Positions 8,353 through 15,447 of a stretch of 64,000 bases of DNA are shown one piece after another. The stretch comes from Rhizobium grahamii CCGE 502. Lineage in GTDB: Bacteria; Pseudomonadota; Alphaproteobacteria; Rhizobiales; Rhizobiaceae. The notes under the pieces were generated by a model. The model did not search any database. It had not been told where the DNA came from and worked only from the letters and a program-made list of their open reading frames with translations. Each line of letters starts with the position of its first letter. The first letter of the stretch is position 1. Position numbers and translations under genes: made by a program. The stretch spans positions 124,001 to 188,000 of the forward strand of contig NZ_AEYE02000008.1 of the NCBI RefSeq assembly GCF_000298315.2, written 5' to 3'.

Positions 8353-8790
8353 GTGACCACTGCATATCCCCCGATCGAAGAACTGAAATCGCAGGCGAAA
8401 CGTCTCCGTCAGGCGATGGAAACACGCGGCACCGCGATTTCCCATAGCGCCGCCCTCGAACTCGTTGCCCAGCAGCACGGCGTGCGTGACTGGAACACGC
8501 TTTCCGCGCTTGCGACACGGCCAAACGAAGAGCCGATAGCTGCCCTTTCCGTCGGCGCCCAGGTCCGTGGCCGGTATCTGAACCAGGCGTTCAGCGGCAA
8601 GATCCTGGCGCTTTCGGCGCATGGTGGCGGGCTCCACAAGATCACGATCCACTTCGACGAGCCTGTCGATGTCGTGACCTTCGAGAGCTTCTCGGCGTTT
8701 CGGCAGCGCATCAATGCGCAGGTCGACGGCAACGGCGTGTCGCCGCGCAAGACGTCGAACGGTGTTCCTCACCTCATTCTCGACATCTGA
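8353..8790 (+). CDS. Glyoxalase superfamily protein (Glyoxalase_8 type)
   Basis: A 145-residue protein. The N-terminal 50 residues (IEELKSQAKRLRQAM, then AISHSAALELVAQQHGVRDW and NTLSA) form the short helical domain found in proteins labelled glyoxalase superfamily, Glyoxalase_8 type. The remainder (about 65-145) is beta-rich with KITIHFDEPVDVVTFESFSAFRQRI-like strands. No metal-binding His/Glu set of a true glyoxalase is visible, so enzymatic activity is not claimed. The start codon is GTG at 8353, with AAGG about 8 bases upstream. The MATE gene follows on the same strand after 67 bases and may be cotranscribed. Confidence 0.7.
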   Translation: MTTAYPPIEELKSQAKRLRQAMETRGTAISHSAALELVAQQHGVRDWNTLSALATRPNEEPIAALSVGAQVRGRYLNQAFSGKILALSAHGGGLHKITIHFDEPVDVVTFESFSAFRQRINAQVDGNGVSPRKTSNGVPHLILDI

Positions 8791-8857
8791 GCCGCTTCCC
8801 GCCCTGGTTCTCTTTCCACACGGCCCGCAGCTGCGCGCCGTCGCTTTCGGTATCCCT

Positions 8858-10225
8858 ATGAAAAACAATGCTGAAAAGAACATGTTTCTGACCGCCCCGC
8901 TCGGTGTCGTCTTCGCCCGGACGGCGGCGCCGATCATCATGATCACGACGATCAATGGTCTCTTCGCCGTAGTCGATGCCTACTTTCTCGGTGCCTATGT
9001 CGGGCCGGCAGCGCTCTCGGCAGTCACGCTGATCTTCCCCGGTCTGATGATGATCATCGCCCTGCAATCCCTTGTCTCGAACGGCATGGCAAGCATTCTC
9101 GCCCGCCAACTCGGTGCAGGAGACAGGCAAGCCGCCCGCCGGACGTTCGCCACGGCGCATCTCCTGGCGATCGCGGTCGTGGTCCTGCTCAATCTCGCCT
9201 ATTGGAGCGTCGGCTGGCGGATCGTCGTCGCGGCGGCCGAAGGCAACGCGACGGTGGCGGCAAACGCCACGCTTTTCATGGGAATCATGATCGGCTCAGC
9301 CCTCATCGCCTTCTTCCTGTCGCTGAACGTCGATGCCCTGCGCTGCGAAGGCCGGATCGGCTTCATGACCGCCGTCACACTCGCCGCCTCGCTCCTCAAC
9401 ATCGCCGCCAACTGGTTTTTCATGGCTGTCATGCAGTGGGGTGTCGCCGGTTCGGCGATCGGCACCGTCTCGGCGCAGGCGATCTGCCTCGCCGCAATCC
9501 TCGCCTATCGCTGGGGGAAGGTCGACGCCTTGCGACCTGCAGGCCGCGGTCCGGCGGGCGAATGGAAGACCATCCTCGCCCTGGGCATGCCGATGAGTCT
9601 CGGTTTCATCGGGATTTCGCTGAACTCAGCAGCAGTGATCTTCAATCTTTCGCTCTGGGGCACGTCCGACTACGTGGCGACCATCGGCGCCTACGGCATC
9701 ATCACGCGAATCATGACCTTCGCCTATCTGCCGCTGCTCGGCCTCAACATCGCCTTCCAGACCATATCCGGCAACAATTTCGGGGCAGGGCTCTCCGATC
9801 GAGTCGGCCGTAGCCTTCTGATCGCGATGGTGTCGGCGCTCGTCTACTGCGCAACGGTCGAGCTGAGCGTCGAATTGCTGGCCGGACGGTTCGGGGCGAT
9901 CTTCGTCAGTGATCCCATCGTGGTCGGCGAGGTGGCGCGCATCCTGCCCTGGACGGTCGGCTGCTATTTCCTCTTCGGCCAGATGATCGTGCTCTCGGGC
10001 TATTTCCAGTCGATCGGCGATGCCCGGCGTGCGGCGATCTTCGGCCTGTCGCGGCCCTATCTGTTCACGCTGCCCCTGACGTTCCTGCTGCCGCATATCT
10101 TCGGCGAGATGGGGATCTGGATGGTGCCGGTCTTTGCGGAGTCGTGCATGCTGCTGCTCGCTGCCTGGGTGCTTGTCCGCCTGGCGAGACGCGAGGGCTG
10201 GCGCTACGGCCTGCTCCCCGCCTGA
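8858..10225 (+). CDS. MATE-family multidrug/cation antiporter
   Basis: A 455-residue inner-membrane protein with about twelve hydrophobic segments in two homologous halves, typical of MATE (multi antimicrobial extrusion) transporters that swap Na+ or H+ for cationic compounds. Family-type segments are visible near residue 30 (NGLFAVVDAYFLG), in LVSNGMASILARQLGAGD (the conserved Gln-Leu-Gly-Ala-Gly-x3-A turn of the first half), in LNIAFQTISGNNFGAG (its counterpart in the second half) and in VLSGYFQSIGDARRAA. The start at 8858 (MKNNAEKN) has no strong ribosome-binding site, but upstream residues are not MATE-like. The substrate is unknown. Confidence 0.9.
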   Translation: MKNNAEKNMFLTAPLGVVFARTAAPIIMITTINGLFAVVDAYFLGAYVGPAALSAVTLIFPGLMMIIALQSLVSNGMASILARQLGAGDRQAARRTFATAHLLAIAVVVLLNLAYWSVGWRIVVAAAEGNATVAANATLFMGIMIGSALIAFFLSLNVDALRCEGRIGFMTAVTLAASLLNIAANWFFMAVMQWGVAGSAIGTVSAQAICLAAILAYRWGKVDALRPAGRGPAGEWKTILALGMPMSLGFIGISLNSAAVIFNLSLWGTSDYVATIGAYGIITRIMTFAYLPLLGLNIAFQTISGNNFGAGLSDRVGRSLLIAMVSALVYCATVELSVELLAGRFGAIFVSDPIVVGEVARILPWTVGCYFLFGQMIVLSGYFQSIGDARRAAIFGLSRPYLFTLPLTFLLPHIFGEMGIWMVPVFAESCMLLLAAWVLVRLARREGWRYGLLPA

Positions 10226-10233
10226 AAGACGAA

Positions 10234-10258
10234 AGCCGCGCCCGATGGGCGCGGCTCT
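10234..10258 (+). terminator. Hairpin after the MATE gene
   Basis: AGCCGCGCCC (10234-10243) and GGGCGCGGCT (10247-10256) form a perfect 10-bp stem with a 3-base loop. The following T content is poor on both strands, so it may be a weak terminator between convergent genes. Confidence 0.55.
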
Positions 10259-10263
10259 CCGGT

Positions 10264-10428
10264 TCACTCATTGTTGCTCCCTCTGGCCGTGGTCGCTGCA
10301 GCGTCGGCTTCCTTGAGCGCCTCGGCGCATTCCTGGCAGCAGACCTCGACGGTCTTACCGCCGAGCTTGACGCTGATCACGTCAGGCCCGAGTTCGCAGT
10401 CGCAGGCAGCACAGGTCGTTTTCTTCAT
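10264..10428 (-). CDS. 54-residue cysteine-rich putative metal-binding protein
   Basis: A very small protein starting MKKTTCAACDCELG. It has six cysteines in two clusters: CxxCxC at residues 6-11 and CCxxC at residues 31-35 (EVCCQECAEALKEAD). This layout resembles a minimal zinc-ribbon, TRASH or YHS-like metal-binding fold, with the tail (ATTARGSNNE) disordered. The start has an excellent GGAGG nine bases upstream, which together with the Cys spacing makes it a credible gene despite its size. It lies just downstream of an AraC regulator transcribed in the same direction, which also carries a Cys cluster. A role in metal sensing or trafficking is inference. Confidence 0.75.
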   Translation of the reverse strand: MKKTTCAACDCELGPDVISVKLGGKTVEVCCQECAEALKEADAAATTARGSNNE

Positions 10429-10519
10429 GGCAATGATCCTCCGTTTGGTATCCCCTTCGGGACAGGATCATCAGACCACTTATGCCGCTGCCGCCGCTGT
10501 CGAATTCTTTAGCAACTTC

Positions 10520-11374
10520 TCAGCGCCGAAGCCGCGCCGCGCGCTGGAATTCGGCGGGCGTCTGGCCGTAGGTCTGGCGGAACGAGGATGTGAAATGGCT
10601 GTGGCTGGAAAAGCCCAACTCCAAGCCGAGCGCGGTTAGATCGTCGTACCGTCCGAGCAGATCGAGTGCCCTGGCAAGGCGCAGCCGCAGCTGGTAGCGG
10701 TAAAGCGGGGTGGCTTCGACCTGCTGAAAGACCTGCGTGAGATAGACAGGCGAAACGCCGACTTCCGCGGCGATTTCTGCAAGTGTCCACCGGCGGGCGA
10801 GATCCGAGGAGAGGGCGAGCTTCGCGCGGTCAACAAGCTTTTGCCGCCCGACGCTCGCGCCGGCGGCATGTGATGTTCGTTCTCCGAGTGACCGGCGCAC
10901 GAGGGTGAGTGCCAGCGTTTCCGCCTCCAGTGTCTCCGCAGCCTTGCGATGCAGGCCGTGGCGCAGCAGCGCCACGAGCGCCTGCGCCCGCGGATCGATC
11001 CGCCGTCGCTGCCGGCGGAAACCGAAGAGCTCTCCCGGCTGGATCTGATCTTTCGGCACCAGCTCGGCGAGCAATGCGTCATCGATGGACAGGTCGATAC
11101 AGGCGTCACCTCCGTCGACCGGATGGCTGATCCGGTAGCCTTGCGCCGCATTGAAGAACAGCATCTGGTTTGCCTCAGCCACGGTGTCGTTGCGCCCGAC
11201 ATGGCGCATGAAAACACCGCGGTAAGGATAGACGAGGCTCGTCTTGTGGGCGCATTCCTCGTCGCTCTTATGCCGGCACTCACCGTTGCAGACGACGTCA
11301 CGGATCGTGACGGTCTTCGTCTTCAACAGCAGTTCGGTCGAGAATTGCGCCATGACAGTGTCCGGAAGTTGCAT
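10520..11374 (-). CDS. AraC-family regulator with N-terminal cysteine cluster
   Basis: A 284-residue regulator. The C-terminal about 100 residues are the double helix-turn-helix AraC domain (LAEIAAEVGVSPVYLTQVFQ, then ALGLELGFSSHSHFTSSFRQ and YGQTPAEFQR). The N-terminal part is a cupin-like sensor region with three cysteines close together (VVCNGECRHKSDEECAHKT, residues 29, 33 and 41) followed by His, which could bind a metal or respond to oxidants. Starts at 11374 or at the internal ATG at 11353 are both possible. The Cys-rich 54-residue gene lies about 90 bases downstream on the same strand and is a possible partner or target. Confidence 0.88.
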   Translation of the reverse strand: MQLPDTVMAQFSTELLLKTKTVTIRDVVCNGECRHKSDEECAHKTSLVYPYRGVFMRHVGRNDTVAEANQMLFFNAAQGYRISHPVDGGDACIDLSIDDALLAELVPKDQIQPGELFGFRRQRRRIDPRAQALVALLRHGLHRKAAETLEAETLALTLVRRSLGERTSHAAGASVGRQKLVDRAKLALSSDLARRWTLAEIAAEVGVSPVYLTQVFQQVEATPLYRYQLRLRLARALDLLGRYDDLTALGLELGFSSHSHFTSSFRQTYGQTPAEFQRAARLRR

Positions 11375-11408
11375 GCGAGAAAGCCTGCTATCGGCATCCT
11401 AGCACAGT

Positions 11409-11627
11409 TCAGTCCCGGCAATAGCCGTGCACATCGCTTTCGGTCTGATAGCGCGACAGGCCGATATCTTTCAGCTGCTCGTCGGAAAGCTCCATGACAG
11501 CGTTCAGATTGCGCCGTTCTCTCAGTTTGCGCGCTGTCCAGTGATAGAAGGAGAGAATCGCGGCCACGAGCCGTGTTGGCTTGGCCGATCGCCTATCGGC
11601 CGCAAGAATGGTGGTTGAGCCGTGCAT
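11409..11627 (-). CDS. DUF1127 (YjiS-like) small protein
   Basis: A 72-residue protein with the C-terminal DUF1127 motif (about residues 34-66: RKLRERRNLNAVMELSDEQL then KDIGLSRYQTESD). Short Arg-rich DUF1127 proteins are abundant in alphaproteobacteria; in Agrobacterium they influence phosphate and carbon metabolism and RNA turnover, and some bind RNA. The N-terminal 30 residues are specific to this protein. The ribosome-binding site GGAGG lies inside a hairpin (11635-11659), suggesting control of translation. It is unclear whether it is transcribed separately from iolB upstream. Confidence 0.88.
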   Translation of the reverse strand: MHGSTTILAADRRSAKPTRLVAAILSFYHWTARKLRERRNLNAVMELSDEQLKDIGLSRYQTESDVHGYCRD

Positions 11628-11634
11628 GGTAATC

Positions 11635-11659
11635 CTCCATCGGTTTGATTTCGATGGAG
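11635..11659 (-). promoter_or_regulatory. Leader hairpin masking the ribosome-binding site of the DUF1127 gene
   Basis: CTCCATCG (11635-11642) and CGATGGAG (11652-11659) are exact inverted repeats with a 9-base spacer. In the minus-strand mRNA the 3' arm carries most of the GGAGG Shine-Dalgarno, 7-8 bases before the ATG. Folding would block initiation. It could instead be a dyad operator. Confidence 0.45.
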
Positions 11660-11718
11660 TCAGTGAACCATCTGCACGGCTCGCCCGCTGTCAGATTATT
11701 TAGCGATTCTGCGACGTC

Positions 11719-12513
11719 CTATTTCAAGAGCCATTCGTGTTCCTGCGCATTGTGGAACTTCCACACGCGCTTCGGCCCGGCCATGACGTTGAGATAGTAG
11801 AGATCATAGCCGTGGATGGTGGCGCAGGGGTGATAGCCCTTCGGCACCAGCGTCACGTCGCCATTTTCCACCGCCATCGCCTCATCGAGCGAGCGATCGT
11901 CGGTGTAGACGCGCTGGAATGCAAAGCCCTGCGGCGGGTTCATGCGGTGGTAATAGGTCTCTTCCAGCAGACTCTCCTTCGGAAGGTTGTCCTGATCGTG
12001 CTTGTGCGACGGGTAGGACGAGGTGTTGCCGCTCGGGGTGATGACCTCGACCACCAGCAGCGAGTGGGCGGAATTGTCGTCTTCGGGCATGATGTTGGTC
12101 ACGAGGCGCACATTCGAGCCCTTGCCGCGCTGGAATTGCGGATGCACGCCGGGCGGGATGAGCTTTGCCTTGTGGTCGCCGCCGCCGGGCGCCGAGCAGA
12201 CGGCGAGTTCGAGGTCCGTTTCCGCCGTCACCGACCACCTGGAGCCGGCCGGGACGTAGAGCGAATGCGGCGCTCCTTCGAACGGGCTCATTCGCCCGCC
12301 GACAGAACCGAAATCCTCGCCTGCGGCCGTTGCCTTGCCCTTGCCTGACACCCAGACAAGGCAGACTTCGCGGTCGCTTGCATCGCCGGAGACTGTTTCG
12401 CCCGGCTTGAGCCGATGCATGTCGAAGCCGACGTAAGTCCAGCCGGCGCTTTCAGGTGTCACATGGGTCACGCGGCCATGCGTGCTGGACGGTTTCACCT
12501 TCAGGTTTGGCAT
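11719..12513 (-). CDS. iolB: 5-deoxy-glucuronate isomerase
   Basis: Converts 5-deoxy-D-glucuronate to 2-deoxy-5-keto-D-gluconate, the third enzyme of this cluster in myo-inositol breakdown. A 264-residue bicupin of the IolB/KduI fold; metal-binding His/Glu residues are visible in SYPSHKHDQDNLPKESLLEE and in the later GYHPCATIHGYDLYYLN strand. It is the last gene of the minus-strand iolC-D-E-B run. Its start ATG at 12513 has GGAGAG upstream but lies inside the 3' end of the open iolE frame, a 62-base overlap that is unusual (see iolE). Confidence 0.95.
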   Translation of the reverse strand: MPNLKVKPSSTHGRVTHVTPESAGWTYVGFDMHRLKPGETVSGDASDREVCLVWVSGKGKATAAGEDFGSVGGRMSPFEGAPHSLYVPAGSRWSVTAETDLELAVCSAPGGGDHKAKLIPPGVHPQFQRGKGSNVRLVTNIMPEDDNSAHSLLVVEVITPSGNTSSYPSHKHDQDNLPKESLLEETYYHRMNPPQGFAFQRVYTDDRSLDEAMAVENGDVTLVPKGYHPCATIHGYDLYYLNVMAGPKRVWKFHNAQEHEWLLK

Positions 12514-13507
12514 CGGTACTCTCCATTGCCTGCAAATTTCCCCATAGGGGAGAGGTTGGGCGTCCCGCCGTCAGACGAAACGCCTCTCGTTGCCCCTTGG
12601 GAAAGCCCTCGGTTTCGACAGTATAGCCAGCGGCCGTCATGACACGCATCAGTTCGGCGTGGCCGATCTCCGCCATCTTCTGTGGCGGCGCCTTGCGCGG
12701 GTCCTGTTCGGCCTCGACGACGAACCATCCTTCGTAGCCATAACCGGCGAACCGCTTGACGATCGCACCGAAATCGAGCGAGCCGTCGCCCGGCACGGTA
12801 AAGGCGCCTAGCGCCACCGCATCGAGGAAGGACTGCTTGCTGCGATCGAGCCCGTCGACGACAGCCTTGCGGATGTCCTTGACGTGAACGTGGTTGATGC
12901 GGGCGTGGTGGTTGTCAATGGCGCGGAGAACGTCGCCGCCGGCAAACGCCAGGTGCCCGGCGTCGAGCAGCAGTGGAATACCTTCGCCCGAATTCCGCAT
13001 GAAGGCATCGAGCTCCGGCTCGGTCTCGACGACGGCCGCCATGTGGTGGTGATAGGAAAGCGGCATGCCCTGTTCGGCGCACCATTCCCCGAACTGCGTG
13101 ACCTTGCGCGCATAGGCCTTCATCTCGTCATCCGAGAGACGCGGCTTGGTCGCGAGAGGCTTGGAGCGGTCGCCCTGGATGGAGCGGCCAACTTCGCCAT
13201 AGACGATGCAGGGAGCGTTGACGGCCTTGAACAGCTCGATCATCGGCGCGATGCGATCCTTGTTGGCGGAAAGATCCTCATCGACGAGCGTGCCGGAGAA
13301 CCAGCCGCCGCAAAGCGTCACGTCGGCGGCCTTCAGGATCGGCAACATCTCGGCCGGATTGTTCGGAAAGCGGCGGCCCTGTTCCATGCCGGTGAAGCCG
13401 GCGCCGCGCGACTGGCGCAGGCATTCTTCCAGGGATACGTCGTCGCTGAGCTCGGGAAGATCGTCGTTCCACCAGGCGATCGGCGACATGCCAAGTTTGG
13501 CCTTCAT
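12452..13507 (-). CDS. iolE: Inosose dehydratase with an abnormal C-terminal extension
   Basis: Dehydrates 2-keto-myo-inositol to 3D-(3,5/4)-trihydroxycyclohexane-1,2-dione. It is a TIM-barrel sugar-phosphate isomerase/epimerase-fold protein with a metal site formed by residues in IVYGEVGRSI, LSYHHHMAAVV, LLLDAGHLAFAGG and INHVHVKDIR. The normal family length is about 300 residues and homology ends near GYTVETEGFPKG. Here the frame continues about 50 residues through what looks like intergenic sequence and overlaps iolB by 62 bases. Removing one G from the GGGG at 12593-12596 (minus strand) would give a stop nine codons later at 12571-12573. Probably a one-base frameshift or sequencing error. 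Start ATG at 13507. Confidence 0.92.
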   Translation of the reverse strand: MKAKLGMSPIAWWNDDLPELSDDVSLEECLRQSRGAGFTGMEQGRRFPNNPAEMLPILKAADVTLCGGWFSGTLVDEDLSANKDRIAPMIELFKAVNAPCIVYGEVGRSIQGDRSKPLATKPRLSDDEMKAYARKVTQFGEWCAEQGMPLSYHHHMAAVVETEPELDAFMRNSGEGIPLLLDAGHLAFAGGDVLRAIDNHHARINHVHVKDIRKAVVDGLDRSKQSFLDAVALGAFTVPGDGSLDFGAIVKRFAGYGYEGWFVVEAEQDPRKAPPQKMAEIGHAELMRVMTAAGYTVETEGFPKGQREAFRLTAGRPTSPLWGNLQAMESTDAKPEGETVQHAWPRDPCDT

Positions 13508-13573
13508 CAATAGTCTCCTCAAAAACATTGTTGGAAGAGCGGAGCCGCTCTTCCCGAAGATGAAATCAGTCGA

Positions 13574-15424
13574 TCAGCCGATGCGCTGGGCGGCGCGCGC
13601 CTTGACGTAAGCCGCGTGCGCCTTGTTGACCTGCTCGCGCGGGCTGACTTCGGGGACGGCAACGTCCCACCAGTAGCCGCCGGCATCCGTGGTGATCAGC
13701 GGATCGGTGTCGATCACGAAGACCGAAGTGCGATCGTTCTTCTTCGAGTCGGCGATCGCCTTCTCGAGTTCGGCAATGGAGGCAACCTTGACCGCGATCG
13801 CGCCCATGCTTTCTGCATGTGCCCGGAAGTCGATCTCCGGCATGACCTCGTAATGCGCGTCCTTCAGCAGGTTGTTGAAGTTCGCGCCACCGGTTGCCAT
13901 CTGCAGCCGGTTGATACAGCCATAGCCTCGATTGTCGAGCAGGACGATGTTGAGCTTCAGGCCGAGCATGACCGACGTGGCGAGCTCGGAATTCAGCATC
14001 ATGTAGGACCCGTCGCCGACGAGGACGAAGACTTCCTTCTCAGGATGCGCCATCTTGGCGCCAAGACCGCCGGCGATCTCGTAGCCCATGCAGGAGAAGC
14101 CGTATTCCATGTGGTAGCTGCCCGGCGCGGTCGCCGGCCAGAGCTTGTGCATCTCGCCTGGCAGGCCGCCGGCAGCACATAGGCCGATTGCCTTCTCGAG
14201 ATCGATCGAGCGGGTCACGGCGCCGATCACCTGGGCGTCGGATGGCAGGGCGGCATTGGTGCTCGCCATCGCCTTCGCGGCGGCGTCCATCCAGACTTTC
14301 CTTTCCCGTTCGGCCTTCTCCGCCAGCCCAGCCGGTGCCTTCCAGCCGGCAAGCCCGCTCGAAACGGCCTTCAGTCCCTCGCGGGCATCGGCCACAAGTG
14401 TCTGGGCGTCGTGCTTGGCCGCGTCGTAGGCGGCAATGTTGAGGCCGAGAATCTTCAGCTTTTCATTCTGGAAGAGCGCCCAGGAACCCGTCGTGAAGTC
14501 CTGGCAGCGCGTACCGACGGCGATGATCAGGTCTGTATCCGTTGCAATGGCATTGGCCGCAGACGTTCCGGTGACACCAACGGAGCCAAGCGCCAGCGGG
14601 TGCCGCTCGTCGATTGCCGACTTGCCGGCCTGCGTGACGACGACGGGGATCCGATGCTCTTCGGCAAATGCCGTGAGTTCCTTGGTGGCCTGCGAATAGA
14701 GCACACCACCGCCGGCGATGATGACCGGCTTTTCGGATTTCTTGATGAGCGCAATGGCGTTCGCAAGCTCATCGGCATCCGGACGCGGGCGGCGCGTGGT
14801 CCAGACACGCTCCTCGAAGAAGCTTTCCGGATAGTCGAAGGCTTCAGCCTGTACGTCCTGGCACAGTGCCAGCGTCACCGGGCCGCAATCATAGGGATCG
14901 GTCAGTACCTGCATGGCGCGCTTCAGCGCCGAGATGATCTGCTCCGGCCGTGTGATACGGTCGAAGTAACGCGAAACCGAACGGAAGGCGTCGTTGGCCG
15001 AAACCGTGCCATCGCCGAAATCCTCGATCTGCTGCAGCACCGGATCCGGCGCGCGATTGGCGAAAACGTCGCCGGGCAGGAAGAGAACCGGGATGCGGTT
15101 GACATGCGCCACACCGGCCGCCGTCACCATGTTGAGCGCACCGGGGCCGATCGATGTGGTGCAGGCCATGAAGCGCTGGCGGAAATTCGCCTTGGCATAG
15201 GCAATCGCCGCATGCGCCATGCCCTGTTCGTTATGGGCACGGTAGGTCGGCAGTTCGCCACGGACCTGATAGAGCGCCTCGCCGATGCCGGCGACGTTGC
15301 CGTGGCCGAAGATCGCCCAGACGCCGCCGAAGATCGGGACCTTCTTGCCATCGACCACGGTCATCTGCTTCTTGAGGAAATGCGTGACGGCCTGCGCCAT
15401 CGTCAATCGTACAGTCTTGCCCAT
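13574..15424 (-). CDS. iolD: 3D-(3,5/4)-trihydroxycyclohexane-1,2-dione acylhydrolase (decyclizing)
   Basis: Opens the inositol-derived ring to 5-deoxy-D-glucuronate using thiamine diphosphate. At 616 residues it has the three-domain layout of acetolactate-synthase-like enzymes: an N-terminal pyrimidine-binding domain with the catalytic Glu in YRAHNEQGMAHAAIAYAKA, a central NAD/FAD-like domain (PVIIAGGGVLYSQA), and a C-terminal pyrophosphate-binding domain with the GDG...N motif (LVGDGSYMMLNSELATS). It is 23 bases after iolC and 67 bases before iolE on the same strand, so it is in the iolCDEB operon. Confidence 0.97.
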   Translation of the reverse strand: MGKTVRLTMAQAVTHFLKKQMTVVDGKKVPIFGGVWAIFGHGNVAGIGEALYQVRGELPTYRAHNEQGMAHAAIAYAKANFRQRFMACTTSIGPGALNMVTAAGVAHVNRIPVLFLPGDVFANRAPDPVLQQIEDFGDGTVSANDAFRSVSRYFDRITRPEQIISALKRAMQVLTDPYDCGPVTLALCQDVQAEAFDYPESFFEERVWTTRRPRPDADELANAIALIKKSEKPVIIAGGGVLYSQATKELTAFAEEHRIPVVVTQAGKSAIDERHPLALGSVGVTGTSAANAIATDTDLIIAVGTRCQDFTTGSWALFQNEKLKILGLNIAAYDAAKHDAQTLVADAREGLKAVSSGLAGWKAPAGLAEKAERERKVWMDAAAKAMASTNAALPSDAQVIGAVTRSIDLEKAIGLCAAGGLPGEMHKLWPATAPGSYHMEYGFSCMGYEIAGGLGAKMAHPEKEVFVLVGDGSYMMLNSELATSVMLGLKLNIVLLDNRGYGCINRLQMATGGANFNNLLKDAHYEVMPEIDFRAHAESMGAIAVKVASIAELEKAIADSKKNDRTSVFVIDTDPLITTDAGGYWWDVAVPEVSPREQVNKAHAAYVKARAAQRIG

Positions 15425-15447
15425 GAGGCACCTCCCAAATGCTCTAA

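Noticed and set aside
8111-8356. An 81-residue frame between the PilZ and Glyoxalase_8 genes
   Set aside because: No ribosome-binding site, unusual Arg/Pro-rich sequence, overlaps the GTG start of the next gene.
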